From NCBI GenBank assembly GCA_015039465.1, contig MU130477.1:729833-793832 (forward strand): DNA of 64,000 bases. The letters run 5' to 3'. Of this stretch, positions 19,911-32,310 are shown in pieces (position 1 is the first letter of the stretch; each line of letters starts with the position of its first letter). Under the pieces are notes generated by a model that ran no database searches, was not told the origin of the DNA, and saw only the letters and a program-made list of their open reading frames with translations. This DNA is from Phlegmacium glaucopus (taxonomy: Eukaryota; Basidiomycota; Agaricomycetes; Agaricales; Cortinariaceae). The position numbers and the translations under genes are program-made.

Positions 19911-22900
19911 ATGTTCAGCGATATGAAGCGCCTTTATAAGAAACTTGGAAAGTTTAAGAAAGAAAAACACACATCTCTGACCACCACCGATTCTCTTGGT
20001 TCAAGCCCTGAAGCAGCGACTTCGACATCGGTAGCCATAACGAGTATCGCTAATCTCATGCCATCCGTTCCTGTAAGTGCTGCGGCTGAAAGCGCTCAGG
20101 TCAATGAAGCCGTTGGAATTACTGTGAGGATTCAACTTCGCCCATCGCGTCCAAAATTACTTATCCGTCTTCGTGGATCAGGCTACCCAGGAACTCCCCG
20201 TAAGCGTTCAACTTAGCCCATCACATCCATAATCACTCAATCATCGTCGTTGATTAGGCCGCCCATGAACTACAAGTCTCCGCCCCAGTTTCTGCTTTCA
20301 ATGATATTGCTTGTGTACGCATTCAACTCAGCCCATCAAATCTATGATCACTCAATCGTCGTCGATCAGACTGACCATGAACTCCAAGGCTCAGTTGTTC
20401 CTGTAGCCCATTCGGAAGAAATTTCGCTCTCCTCGCCTGATACCATAATGCAAGCCAACTTGGGATCTACAAAATCAGAACCAAATCTCCAGGTGAGTTG
20501 CTTGCACCCACTGTTTTCGGCTATTCCTGATGATCAACAGACTGAGGATTCTGGCTCGGGTTTCTTTCCGAACACCCAGAATTTATTCATTGCTGGCAGC
20601 ACTTTTGTAAGTCTTCTCTTATACTGTGCAAATGACTTTGCAACAACTACTCGCAAGAACTATATAGTCATGCCTTCTGCCAATAATGGCCAAGGGCAGG
20701 TCATGATGCCTGTACCTCAAGAACCAAACCCCAGGCCAATCTTTGCTGGGCGGAAAGATGTACTCAATAGACTTGGAAACATTTTTGTTCCTCGTACTAA
20801 TAGTCAACTAATGCCAAGGCGTTCTTGTCTCATCTGGGGATTGGAAGGGATTGGAAAAACCCAGATCTGTCTCAAGTTCACAGAAGATATATCTGACAGG
20901 TAAGTGTCTTCACATTACATCCACAACAACACTTTAGATTTATTTCTTACTCTAGTTTTTCACATGTATTCTGGGTTGATGCTTCCTCTCTTGAGAGCAT
21001 GACAATGTGTTTCAAGGGAATAACCACCATTCCTGCTGCACAGGTTTTTGGTGTAGATGGCTCAGTTGAGTCTGCACTCCAGTGGATATCTCACATTCAA
21101 GAGGAATGGTTGATTGTATTTGATAATGCTGATGATCCTTCTCCAGAGGTGGTGGCCAAGTTCTTTCCCCCAGGTAATGGTGGTAATATTGTGATTACTA
21201 GCCAAAACCAATCCATGGGAAAGATTGTATCATTTGAGAACAGAATTGAGATCAAAGAATTGGAGGAGTCAGATGCTATAACTCTACTTCTCCAGTCTAG
21301 TTGTTTGGCTCCATTACCTGAGCATCAACAAGTTGCTAAAAGAATTGTCAATGAACTTGGCTACATTCCTCTTGCTATTGATCATGCTGGTGCTTATATT
21401 GAAGCTGGGAAATGTGATCTCAACAAATATCTGAGACAATTCTCCCTACATCTTCAGACTCTTTTGTCAGATGCTGCATTCACAGGAGCATCCTATTATA
21501 ATCAAACAGTGTATGGGACTTGGGATCTATCTTTCAAAGAAATTGAAAGAAGAGCTAGTGGACAAGTTGATACTGCAGATGCACAAGCAGCCCAGGCTGC
21601 AATTCTGATTCTCCAAATATGTGCTTTTTATCATCATAGCAATATTTCCAAAAATATATTCCAATCTGCAGCTGAGGAGTCTAGGAAATTTGCTGTTGAT
21701 AGTGAGGTAGTGGAAAAATTACCCCAGGCAATCAACATATTGGATTGTACCTTGCTTGTATTGGATAGTGAGGGTCACTGGGATGACTTTCTGTTTGGGC
21801 AAGGTATTAGTGTGCTTCTGTCATTCTCCTTGATGAGAAGAGGACAATCATCTGAAATGTTGTCTGTTCATCCTTTGGTGCACTGCTGGAGTCGGGAGCG
21901 GATGTTGAAATCTGAGCAGCAGAGAATATGGCAGATGGGAAGCATAATCTTGTCCTGTGCAATCCCAAAGAGATTTACAACCCAGGATTATGCATTACGG
22001 CGATTGATTTTTCCACATATCAAGGCAAATGAGTTACATGGCAGCCAGATGGGACTTATCAGGCACTACTATGACGATAAATATTCCAATTTTGCAGTAG
22101 TAATGAGGGAAAATGGAGACTGGAAGAGTGCAGAGGAGCTGGATCTTCAAGTCATGGACATGAGGAAGAAATTTCTTACTACAAAACATCCAGACACTCT
22201 TACAAGCATGGTAAATCTAGCAGCCACATACCGTAATCAAGGAAGGTTGAGTGAGGCAGAGCAGCTAGAGGTTCAAGTCATGGACATGAGCAAGAAGTTT
22301 CTTGGTGCAAAACATCCATCCACCGTCACAAGCATGGCAAATCTAGCAGCTACATACTGGAATCAGGGAAGGTGGAATGAAGCAGAGCAGCTAGAGGTTC
22401 AAGTCATGGACATGAGGAAGAAGCTTCTTGGTGCAGAACATCCAAACACACTCACAAGTATGGCAAATCTAGCAACTACATACTATAATCAGGGAAGGTG
22501 GAATGAGGCAGAGCAGCTAGAGGTTCAAGTCATGGACATGAGGAAGAAGCTTCTTGGTGCTGAACATCCATCTACCCTCACAAGCATGGCAAATCTAGCA
22601 GCCACATATTGTAAACAGGGAAGGTGGAATGAGGCAGAGCAGCTAAAGGTTCAAGTCATGGACATCAGGAAGAAGCTTCTTGGTGTGGGACATCCAGACA
22701 CCCTCAGAAGCATGGGAAATATAGCAGCCACATATCGTAATCAGGGAAGGTGGAATGAGGCAGAGCAGCTAGAGGTTCAAGTCATGGACATGAAGATGAA
22801 GCTTCTTGGTGCAGAACATCCAGACACCCTCATAAGCATGGAAAATCTAGCAGCTACATACCGTAATCAAGGAAGGTGGATTGAGGCAGAGCAGCTATTT

Positions 22901-23491
22901 GTTCAAGTGATGGACATGAGGAAGAAGCTTCTTGGTGCAGAACATCTAGACACCCTCACAAGCATGGCAAATCTAGCATCCACATACCATCATCAGGGAA
23001 GGTTGGATGAGGCAGAGCAGCTGTTTGTTGAAGTCATGGACATGAGGAAGAAGCTTCTTGGTGCAGAGCATCCAGACACCCTCACAAGCATGGAAAATAT
23101 AGCAGCCACATACCGCAATCAGGGAAGGTGGAATGAGGCAGAGCAGCTATTTGTTCAAGTAATAGACATGAGCAAGAAGCATCTTGGTGCTGAACATCCA
23201 GACACCCTCACAAGCATGGCAAATCTAGCAGCCACATACCATAGTCAGGGAAGGTGGGATGAGGCAGAGCAGCTTGGGGTTAAAGTCATAGAAAAGAGGA
23301 GGAAATGTCTTGGTGCAGAACATCCAGACACCCTCACAAGCATGACAAATCTTGCAGCTACATATTATAATCAGGGAAAGTGGAATGAGGCAGAGCAGCT
23401 ATTTGTTCAAGTCATGGACATGAGGAAGAAGCTTCTTGGTACAGAACATCCAAACATCCTCGCAAGCATGACAAATCTAGTAGCCCTTTAA
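19911..23491 (+). CDS. NB-ARC-TPR NLR protein 2
   Basis: Seven exons (19911-20123, 20182-20199, 20258-20314, 20370-20492, 20547-20606, 20658-20899, 20956-23491) give about 1082 residues in one frame. Exon 2 is cut to only six codons compared with 21 in copy 1, yet the frame survives. Exon 5 encodes GFFPNTQNLFIAGSTF. The NB-ARC P-loop is GLEGIGKTQ (residues 218-226; the second Gly of the paralogues is Glu). Walker B is WLIVFDNADD, followed by GYIPLA and VHPLVHCW. Eleven TPR units of 42 residues start near residue 620 and end at TAA. The exon 3 donor is GTACGC and the exon 6 acceptor ends AAG, both slightly unusual. Expected role: intracellular non-self sensor, by family inference. Confidence 0.87.
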
Positions 23492-25292
23492 TACAGTTTG
23501 AGAAGGTGGAATGAAGCAGGACATCTGAAGGTTCTAGTGATATTAAATACACTTACAATGAGAAGTCTTGAACAGGAAGAAAGTGGTCCGAGTCTGAAGA
23601 ACCAGCCAAAGTATCAAACAATTTGTCCTTTACCCTATATACCTTCAAATATTTTGGAACAAGAAACAACAAATTTTCACTTTCTGCAATGTATATTATA
23701 CACTTTAGTTTGTGCACTACTGGTTGTGCATGGCAGTAGCTCTCTGAAATAGACAATGACTGTAACCTTAACACCCCTTTTTTTGTTTATCCTTGTGTAG
23801 CAGATATTGATTTGTCTAAGTTACCCAGAAAGCAATTTGATTTCATTGACATACCCTTATGGTACCAGCTTGGGTCTAAACAGCCAGCAAGGGTGACTTC
23901 CAAGACTTTTGGAGTTGTCTATCAGGTTCAAAATGGTAGGCCAGAAGACATGAAACTTGCTCCAATTATGGAATGGTTCAGGAAGGTCAATGGGCTAGAG
24001 TTCACAACTGTGGTATTTGGCCAACAAAGGACCAGCTCTGTTTCTTTTAGTCACAACTTAAAACCATTATTATTTGAGTTCTGACAAAGTACTGCTCTAA
24101 CTTCTCCTATTCTAAGGACCCTGCCTTGAAACACATCCCCCAGAATTCCATGCCCCCTGGATATGTTACTGAACAGTCCCCAATCCATGCAACTACAATT
24201 GAGGAGGCTACAGTCTGAGGCATTTCTTACACTGATGATGTCTTCTTGAACCAGCTCAAAAGGACAATGGCCTGCTGCTGTGACAGACCAGGTGCCAGGT
24301 GCATCAACCAAAAGTGCTGTCCTCCTTGAGCTTGTGCTCAGTCCTAATTGTGGGATATGGGTGGTCAGATGGGAGGGACAAGGCATAGGGAGTCACTACT
24401 TATCTTGGAAGGTGGCAGTGACTGGTCTCAGGGCAGCTACCTCCACTTTCCTAGCACTGGAGGTTTTCCTGTTGAAACAAAAGTAAATTAGCTGAAAAAT
24501 AAAATAAAAGACAAGAAAAAAAGAAAGAAAAAGAAAAAAAAGAAAAAAAGGAGAAAATTACAGGTCCTAACACACCTGCCAGCTTTCTTGGCTTGTATAG
24601 CAGCCCTCCCTGCCCTGTACTCAACATTGTTAGCCTCAGTATATGTGCTGTGCTGCCCAACATCTTTGTAGTCCTAAATTTCCAAGACTTTACACTCACC
24701 CACCAGTCCGATCGGACTCCGAGTAATCCGAGTAAAAACATCAAAAGTCTGAGTTCAGTCCAAGTCAGTCTGAGTTCAGTCTGAGCTGAGTCTGAGCTGA
24801 ATCCAAGTCCAAGTAAAAATTGGTTGAAAGTCTGAAAAGGTGTGTTCTTTGATGGCTGTGGTGAATGTTAAATTCCATGGAATTTGGCATCCGCTGGAAA
24901 GTTGAGCGTTACACCAGCCAAATTTTTGGCCCATCCAGATCAATAAAAGAATGAGTCCTATAAATAGGACTTGTAACCTAGTCATAACCTTCACTGCCCT
25001 TTACTTAGCAGAGAGCTGGGCCAGTGAAAGTTTTGTAGAAATAAGGGTTGTACTGTTCATAGACCGGAATCTAACTGTTTGGCAGAGTAAGTAGTGTTAA
25101 CTCATTGCAAATGGATACCTATACTACAATACAGAATAAGCCTTATATACCTAGTGACCAATTAGTAATATCCACTGGTCTGTGCTCCTTGCAGCTCGCA
25201 CACAGAATCTGCCATTCCAACAAGTTTAGGGTAGGGCAGATTCAAATATCAATTCTCATATTCAGCTGGTCATGAGCCTACTTGTAGTCTAC
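23492..25292. other. 3' flank of NLR-2 and AT-rich repeat debris
   Basis: The first 350 bases resemble the 3' flanks of the other TPR-NLR genes (AGTTACCCAGAAAGCAATTT near 23818 recurs at 47481). A 90-codon frame at 23812-24084 crosses this flank but has no recognised domain. An A-rich tract with GAAA repeats lies at 24500-24556. The piece near 24630-24680 resembles the tail of the solo LTRs described below. From 24692, TTTACACTCACCCACC followed by AGTCCGAG units looks like one end of a hAT-type element of the 7.3/9.0-kb kind, without a matching second end. Confidence 0.5.
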
Positions 25293-25696
25293 TTCAGGAC
25301 TAGTGTTGGGTAAAAAACCTCAAGTTTTTTACCATGAAGTTTTTTACTGGTAATTTACCTCCCTGGAAAGGCCGAAATTTTTTGACCTATATCATGTGCA
25401 AGGGGGGCAGGCCCAGGGCTGATGACTGAGAAAAAAGTAGTTCTCAGTTTTTGGCAGTTTTTGACCACATGTTTAAGCACGTGACAGTGGTGGTGGGCAA
25501 TGCCTATCACTTGTGAGATCTGGCCCGGCATCTGTGACACATATGTCACATTACAGAAAGTGAGACACTGAGCTCCTCTGTACAACACTCCCAGAGGGGA
25601 GTTTGAGTGATGTATATCCATAGAAATAAGATGTGAATCAGATACAATAAACAAATTTTTATAAATGTGTGTAGTTGTTTCTGGATGCATGTTTCC

Positions 25697-26019
25697 CCAG
25701 CCAAATTGATGGCTGAAGCTTCTAAGGAATAGAACTCTTCAACAACTCATTTATGAGATTTGTTTTGGTGAGGGAATATGTTATATTTTAAATTCTGAAC
25801 ATTTCTCAGGAATTAGAATTTTTAATTTCATGCTCTAAGTATGAGATATGGGCCTCTTACCACCCAATATCTCATACTTGGAGCAGGAAATTAAAAATTC
25901 TAATTCCTGAGAAATGTTCAGAATTTAAAATATAACATATTCCCTCACCAAAACAAATCTCATAAATGAGTTGTTGAAGAGTTCTATTCCTTAGAAGCTT
26001 CAGCCATCAATTTGGCTGG
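25697..26019. repeat. 153-bp near-perfect inverted repeat (hairpin)
   Basis: Arms 25697-25849 and 25867-26019 are reverse complements over 153 positions with about two mismatches (both close to the loop), separated by 17 bases. The left arm begins CCAGCCAAATTGATGG and the right arm ends with its complement. The near-identity implies a recent origin or active gene-conversion-like correction between arms. Confidence 0.9.
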
Positions 26020-27520
26020 CATTGGCTTGATATCACTTGTTTTATCAAGCTCAACATTTAAAATCAACTCCTTAGAAATGTTTGGGATACATTGTAGAGC
26101 ATTTCATATCACCAACATTAGTTACAGTAACTAGTTTATGAAGTGTTGCATAGGTTGGAAGTCTCAAACATCACACTTTGGATGAAATTGGCTGAAGATC
26201 ACTCAGTTGTGAAGGGTTGAAAGCAAAATTAAAAAATACAACCCCTGAAAAATGCTGGGAATATATGGTAGAGCATTTTTTGTCACTATGATAGGTTGCA
26301 GAACTCAGTTTCTGAAGAGTTTATAAGCTGGATGTCTCAAAAATTGCAATTTAGCAGGCATTTGGGTTGGGTTTGCTAATTTATAGGATTATAAGTGTGA
26401 AATAAAATAATAAAATTCTTGAGGAATATTTTTGACACACCATAGACAATATTTGGTCACAGGAAAAGCTAAAAAGCCCAGTTGATGAACAGTTCTATAG
26501 GCTGGAAGTTTCAAATTTGGATAGGAATTGGCAGTAGCTCCCTTATTTTTAAGGGCTTGAGTGTGAAATAAGAAATTCTAACTCCTGAGAGATGTTCATA
26601 ATACAAGTTATACTATTTTGTGTCAGTGGTTTAAGCTACAGAAACCAGTTTTAGATGTGTTCTATAGGCTAGAAGTTGCCAACACTGCATTTTAGCAGGA
26701 ATTTGGGTGGAAACTGATCATCTTTAAGGGTCTGGGTGTGAAATAAAATAAAATAATTACTAATAAATATTGAAAATACATATTAGAACATTTAACATCA
26801 CTAAGACAAGTTATATAAACCAGTCCCTGGAAGTTGTGAAAATGGCATTTTGTTAAGTTTAAAACAAGGGAGTCACGTAAGTAACAGAAAGGACTTTGGC
26901 CTCAGTGTGTGTGCTGTGCCGCCTAGCTCCTACAATGTCCTGATTTCAGAACCAGAAGAGAACGGAAAGATGGAAGACCTCAGTGACTTAGAGGACGAAC
27001 AAGAGGAGGAAACTAAGTTGATATTCAAACTGAGGGAAAACATACAAGTTTTGAGTACTTAAATATAAAAGGAATAGCAACCGAAATATAAAATATAAAT
27101 ATAAAGTGCTGCGTTCTGCTCCCGGAAGGTCCTGCATTCTTGGGGTGAATAATCCATGGCTGGTGTGCTGACTGATAGTGGGAAAGTGATGACAAAGAAA
27201 TAGTTGTTATGGCGAAGGTGTGGTAATGGGTTTGGAGTATCGTCGGAAGAGTCAGAATGATATGGAGAAGTCTCGGAGTTGGACATAGGAGGAGTAGAAC
27301 CAGAAACAAGGGAGAGTACTGGAACGGAGTACAGACTACTGGAACCAACTCCAACGGAGCCAGACTGGAGTAATGTATAACGGAATGTAACACATTTTGG
27401 CAGGTATTTGGGTGGAAATTGCTCATTTATCAGGTCCTGAGTGTGAAATAAAATAAAATAACTGCTGAGAAATATTTAAAATACATGGTAGAGAATTTCA
27501 CATCACCAAAACATGTTGCA
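26020..27520. repeat. Diverged tandem repeats of about 175 bp
   Basis: A recurring cassette reads roughly: AGGCTGGAAGTTTCAAA, TTTAGCAGGAATTTGGGT, GGTCTGAGTGTGAAATAAAA, CTGAGAAATATT and ACATGGTAGAACATTT. It appears near 26.05, 26.2, 26.35, 26.55, 26.7 and, after the nested LTR, 27.4 kb. Copies differ by many substitutions and small indels, so the array is old. No coding function was seen. Confidence 0.65.
26851..27392 (-). mobile_element. Solo LTR 1 nested in the hAT-like element
   Basis: On the minus strand the element starts TGTTACATTCCG and ends CTTAACA, giving the TGTTA...TAACA ends of an LTR. It is flanked by an exact 5-bp duplication CATTT (26846-26850 and 27393-27397). It is a diverged relative of the LTR at 36.5 kb, with strong matches over CACCAGCCATGGATTATTCA and the ATATTTATA tract. 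No internal retrotransposon sequence adjoins it, so it is a solo LTR left by recombination. Confidence 0.85.
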
Positions 27521-27920
27521 GAAATGAATAATTGAAGTGTTATATTGCCTGGAAGTTTCAGTCCACCAGATAAAGAAAGCACAGCCACCTCAAAAAACCA
27601 CATAATTACCATCTTTATCATAAAAATTCAATCACTATATATTCCTATGATGCCATAATACATTTATCATACCAAAAAATCATCCAAAATGATGCTGAAC
27701 TGAGAGAGCAAGCTATGTTTCAAGTGTTTCACACTTTGTCACGCATTTGGCAGTGTGACATAACGTAACGCTGCCAAATCTGTAAGAGACATTGCCCAGT
27801 GACAGGTAAATTACCAGTAAATTACTGGTAATTTACCTAGACTCTTTGAGGGAATTTTTTTTAGGTAATTTACCAGTAAATTACCCCCCTAGAGGTTTTT
27901 TACCCAACGCTATTCAGGAC

Positions 27921-29757
27921 GTCTATCACGTTCCATATCATGTGGTTACGCGCTCAATACGCGCTTCCTTTATATCTCGCGCTCCACCTTCGTTTATCCT
28001 TTTCCTCAGTTTTTCCATTTCTCGACACTGAGGCTACACCCTGTTGTGCCTAGGTTAACAAGAGGTTTCTATGCGGGCTATCATCGTTCCCTATGAAGTC
28101 ATTCTCTGACAAGATTGCCTGAAGTCTGATGGATATCAAGACTCGCGAAGCAAGAAGTTAGCGATGTGTTATACTAATTGTGGAAAAATGGGGGGATGAT
28201 GAAGAAGGTATTGAATTGAAAAAGTGTAGCAGTAAGTCTCCCTTGAGTCGAGACCCTCGAACTTAGCCAGCAGACGCGAAACCTAATTTTCCCCTATTTC
28301 TTTGCAACTCCGTTCCAGAGATGTCGCTAAAGTCGCATTTTCTTCTCCTTCTTTTCAGACGCCAGACGTTCCCCTTACGGCAACCACGTCCACCTTTATT
28401 GCAGATAATTGCGTCCAAGTCGCAATCTTGAACTTGGAGACCATATGGTGGCTAAACGAAGATGAATCCATCGAGGAAATCTTAATGCCCCGAAGCATCT
28501 CGGGAGTTCCACATACCTAACAGATGCCGTTGGTATGTCCTTTTGTTTTTAGCACATTCATTACCTCATTGTTTAATGTCCTCACGGAAGACTTTATATG
28601 CGGTGGGCCATTAGTGATGCTCCATGCTTTGACTATCATGAACTATACATATGAAAAGTACGATGTGTTATTTTCTATATTCAGATTCGGCCTCACACCC
28701 TACATACACAGCGCTTAAAAAAAGGCAATCGATGAGCTCAAGGCTAATGCAAATACGCCGAGGAATCACACAGCCGTTCCCATACCTGTACGGAAGCAGG
28801 CGTGTGATGTTTGTGATACTATGATTCATTTGTGCTGACATTGCGGAGTCTGTGATTTCTGAAATTCACAAGTATCGATGGATAATTGAAGCCTTTTGAA
28901 CGCAGTCTCGCAGAAGACGAAGAAGGTTCCCCCGCGAAACCGACTCTCCTGCTCAAGATGACAAGCCCTAGACGTGAAGTACCGAAACAAAGCGGTGAAG
29001 GACTGGACGGTGGCTTTACGATATAACAACGTCGACGCTGGTAATCTGAATGAAGGAAATTGATAAAGCACACCGCTCACTTTGATCACTTTGTTGGCCA
29101 CCATGCATCAATATCTACTGTGGCTTGAGGCCTGGCCGCCTGGGGCTGCTGGGTTTACTATAGCAGCATATCGCAGTAATGAGGGGTCCGACAACCTCTG
29201 CCCCTCTGTTAAGCTGTGCTCATGGAACGCGTAGTTTATAGATGGTCCCACCCATTTGAAAGCAGATTTTCTGACAGTAGTATTAACAGTCTTTACTTTG
29301 CTGTAGATTTTCCCGAGTCGTCATATAATGATGGCTTTTGTAAATGCAGTCCGAGTCGCCCTCAAAATTTCTTATTTTTTGTTTAGATTCCTCTAAGATT
29401 CATTCATACTCAACTCCGAGCTCCTAATGAATGTTTCGTTGAGTCCATCTCAATTATGAATGACTCATTATTCGTCTTCGAAAAATTTGTTGGACGAAAC
29501 CAAGAAACTGTGGGCAGGTGTGACACAAACGGAACCATCTCGGATGTACGAGCCTTTGGACAGCCCTGAGGCTGCTCGCATTTTTATTCAGGAGGTCAAG
29601 TATTCAAAAAGTGGCAAACAACAGTGTGTCTTTTGCTGAACGCGACTCGAAAGGTACTTGTGGCCGCACTTCCAAAAAAGGAAACCCCTCGCAATGCCAC
29701 TCTTCTATGGCCACCCGTCAAACCTTTTTATGACTTGCTGTGCGGGCTGAGCCGGGG
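27921..29757. other. Intergenic stretch with unassigned coding-like fragments
   Basis: Several short frames have plausible codon composition but cannot be joined or named: plus-strand 28302-28520 (VQVAILNLETIWWLNEDESIEEIL), a segment near 28720-28800 (KKAIDELKANANTPRNH) and one near 29490-29600 (DETKKLWAGVTQTEPSRMYEPL). They may be decayed exons of one or more genes. Confidence 0.3.
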
Positions 29758-29765
29758 TATAAAAT
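29758..29765 (+). promoter_or_regulatory. TATA box of the Ser/Pro/Gln-rich gene
   Basis: TATAAAAT follows a GC-rich GAGCCGGGG stretch about 180 bp before the predicted ATG. Pyrimidine-rich sequence (CCTCCCACCTTCATTTCTTT) runs up to the start codon, as in many basidiomycete 5' leaders. Confidence 0.45.
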
Positions 29766-29942
29766 GGACTTATGATAGGGCTTCTTCACCAGTTGTTCCA
29801 TACCTTACCCCAGTGTTCCCGATGAGGTATTGAGCACGTTCAGAACCACAATCGTTGCAGCCTTGATAACCCAGCACAACTTGTCCTCCCACCTTCATTT
29901 CTTTCTACTCGATTACATATTGCGCCGGCGCATCTTGCGAAT

Positions 29943-31031
29943 ATGACAGAATACGACTATTCACCTGAAGCCATCGAGCGACAATTGGCCACTGAACAAC
30001 GGATCGAAAAATGGGTCGACCAAACCAGCGAATCGTCACCTGCTAATCCATTCATATCTCTGCCCGGTGAACATACTAGTCCAGTCCCACAGCCACAGTC
30101 ACAACCCGCATTTTATGCGACATCGCAGGGTGTCATCTCCCCTACCTATTCGAGTTCGCGAAAGCACGGCCACAGCCAATATCCTAGTCCCAGTCCACGG
30201 GGTACGCCTATTACCATGCCACAGGGAAATAGGTTGGTTTCTAGTCGTTCATTCAGTACCCTACCGAGTCCTGTTATGAAATTCCATTCCCCACCTTGCA
30301 CACCATACCCAACTGGCTCCCCACTTAATCCATCGCCACACAGTTCAGCATATAAACCGTCTCCAACATCCCATCCCCGTCCTTCTCGTTCACAGCCTTC
30401 GTTCCATTCAGTCCATTCTTCGAATGTGAATGCTAGTCCTGTTATCCAACAACAGCCTGGAGGCAATACATATGTGCCATACAATTCACCATATCAGCTG
30501 GCTCCAACATTCCATCCTTCTCATTCACAGTCTTCGTTCCACTCAGTCCATTCTTCGAAAATTCATGCTAATCCTGTTATCCAGCAACAGCCTGGAAGCA
30601 ATACATATCCGCCGTACAATTCACCATATCAACCGTCTTCAACATCCCATCCTTCTCATTCACAGTCTTCGTTCCATTCGTTCCATTCGGTCCATTCTTC
30701 GCATATTTATGTTAATCCCGTTATCCAACAACAGCCTGGAGGTAATACATATCCTTACTTCCAGCCCGCCCCTCCGCAACCTGTACAGGTTCTTGTCAAT
30801 AAAGGAGGCGGAGGTTATGTTGTCGTACCAGCTCCGGGTCAGCAAGTTCAGGTAATGGTATGTATCTCTATTGTTACTATTAATGCTTTCTTCGTGGCAA
30901 TTAATTCTACTTTCTAGACCCAACAACCCGTTTATGAGGCCCAGAATAAAGGCGACAATCAGAATTTCTTTGGAAAGTTAAAAAGCTTAGGTATGAAACA
31001 TTCGAAGTCGAAGACGTTCAAAGAGAGATAG
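29943..31031 (+). CDS. Ser/Pro/Gln-rich low-complexity protein with tandem repeats
   Basis: Two exons (29943-30857, 30918-31031; GT-AG, phase 0) encode 342 residues. The N-terminal 60 residues are charged (YSPEAIERQLATEQRIEKW). The middle is rich in Ser, Pro, His and Gln. From about residue 140 it holds three tandem units of about 44 residues, each with SQSSFHSVHSS, NPVIQQQPGGNTY and PYNSPYQ. A GGGGYVVVPAPGQQVQVM segment follows, then a basic tail FFGKLKSLGMKHSKSK. There is no signal peptide or membrane segment, so it is probably intracellular and disordered. The family was not recognised. A truncated, decayed copy lies at 59.93-60.07 kb. Confidence 0.7.
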
Positions 31032-31319
31032 GAGCGATAGTTATTGACAATTCTTTCTATGAGATGCACTTTTTACGTAGAATTAAATGTACAATGTTAC
31101 TTCATCTATTCGATGTTTGCTACTATGTCAATGCAATGATCAACTGATGTGAATTACAGGTCTGGTAACAGGTTAGAAACGACGATGGTTTTATGAGTGA
31201 CGTAAACCTCTTTTTGAGCCCCATTCAAGCGTAAGTAAAGTCTAAGGAGCGTGATGGCGTCATGATAGTGCGCAATGAAAGTTGGTCACGCAAGTACCAA
31301 AGTCAGAATGAGAGTCGGT
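31032..31319. other. 3' region of the Ser/Pro/Gln-rich gene
   Basis: Non-coding sequence after the stop codon. It is AT-rich with no further gene. Confidence 0.4.
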
Positions 31320-31830
31320 TTATTTCAGTCAAAGGATGAGGAATTTCAGATCGCTCAGAAGGGAGGAGATCAAGTTGGAGCAGTCCTTCCATACTCTTCG
31401 CCTTAAGTGAAGAGGTTCACGAATCCCGCTGTTTTAGCAGGCTCGATCCATGACATCGATGTGAGCAAGAAGAGGTCGATCCAAGCAGTATTCGTTGAGG
31501 AAATTGAATTCTAGGACGGGATAGACTTGAAACTAATGAAAAAGCAACTTGTTCACGTCGAAGCTTTATAATGAGTTTCTTGATACCTAGTCCACCCGTC
31601 GACTCTGCCACAGTGAACCTTGTGGGGTGACATGCGTTTGATGATGAATGGCGAATGGAAATACCGGAACGACCCAATCTTGCTTTTGGCACTGTTAATT
31701 AAGCGTCAAACCTCTGGAGAAAAGAAAAAAGAAAAAAAAGCGTCTTTACTGACATCTCTGGAAATAATAAACTAGGCTTTATGGGTGCTGGCTAAGTTCA
31801 AGGGTCTTTATTCAAGAGAGACCTACACTG
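31320..31830 (-). pseudogene. Unidentified conserved gene fragment, copy 1
   Basis: The minus strand carries a coding-like fragment (FTVAESTG, LGIKKLI, EFNFLNEYCLDRPLL) broken by a stop inside the segment. A homologous, longer fragment lies at 60.11-60.78 kb in the same orientation (EELIKSFNVNRSLLHWPQVY, LEFNFLNERCLDRPLL, FINFFTYGAKFDKENYEGLP). The shared protein is real, but I do not recognise its family. It is convergent with the Ser/Pro/Gln-rich gene at both sites. Confidence 0.45.
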
Positions 31831-32300
31831 CTATAGACTATGGGTTCAAGGATGAAACTTATAGTACTAGTGTAAACATTAGATAATAAAAGTCATGAAC
31901 GCGTAAGAAACAAAAATGGCATACCGAGACAGTATCCGTCAGGTAGAACTCCCGACTCTTTGATGCTTTAAACATGTATATGGTTTCCAAATGTCGAGAT
32001 TGCGATGTGGATGTGATGGTATGCAATAAAATTGTCCCGCGTAATAGGAACGTCGTTTAAGTTAGGGTCTGAAAATGTTAAAAGTATTCAGCGCCAGTGA
32101 ATTCCGCATTCGGTTGAAGAGCTTTGAGGACACTGAGACGCAAAAAGAGGGTTGACACTGGGAAAGCAATGGCTTAAAACAACCAAGGTGATGGCGAAGA
32201 AATAGTAACGGGGTCAAGATGCCATGCGATCTGTATAAACAGTTTGCAAACAGTTTGCTAGGGGTGTTCAAGTTGGTGACAAGTAACGAGTATGGAGTCC
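31831..32300. other. Intergenic sequence before NLR-3
   Basis: No gene was recognised. It lacks the pogo relic found before the other three TPR-NLR genes; homology to their upstream regions starts only at about 32311. Confidence 0.5.
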
Positions 32301-32310
32301 AACCGTGTTG

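Larger units (their letters stand above)
25301..27912. mobile_element. Large hAT-like element with 8-bp target duplication
   Basis: The direct repeat TTCAGGAC (25293-25300 and 27913-27920) brackets inverted ends of about 20 bp: TAGTGTTGGGTAAAAAAC on the left, and the complement of TAGCGTTGGGTAAAAAAC on the right. A second layer of GGTAATTTAC/ACCAGTAAATT inverted motifs lies just inside. Eight-base duplications and TAG...GGG-type ends are typical of hAT elements. No transposase was found, so it is non-autonomous or degraded. It holds a long hairpin, diverged tandem repeats of about 175 bp and a nested solo LTR. Confidence 0.78.

Noticed and set aside
20250..20903. A single-exon 217-residue protein before the NB-ARC exon of NLR-2
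   Set aside because: The frame runs through three introns that are clearly defined by comparison with the paralogues.
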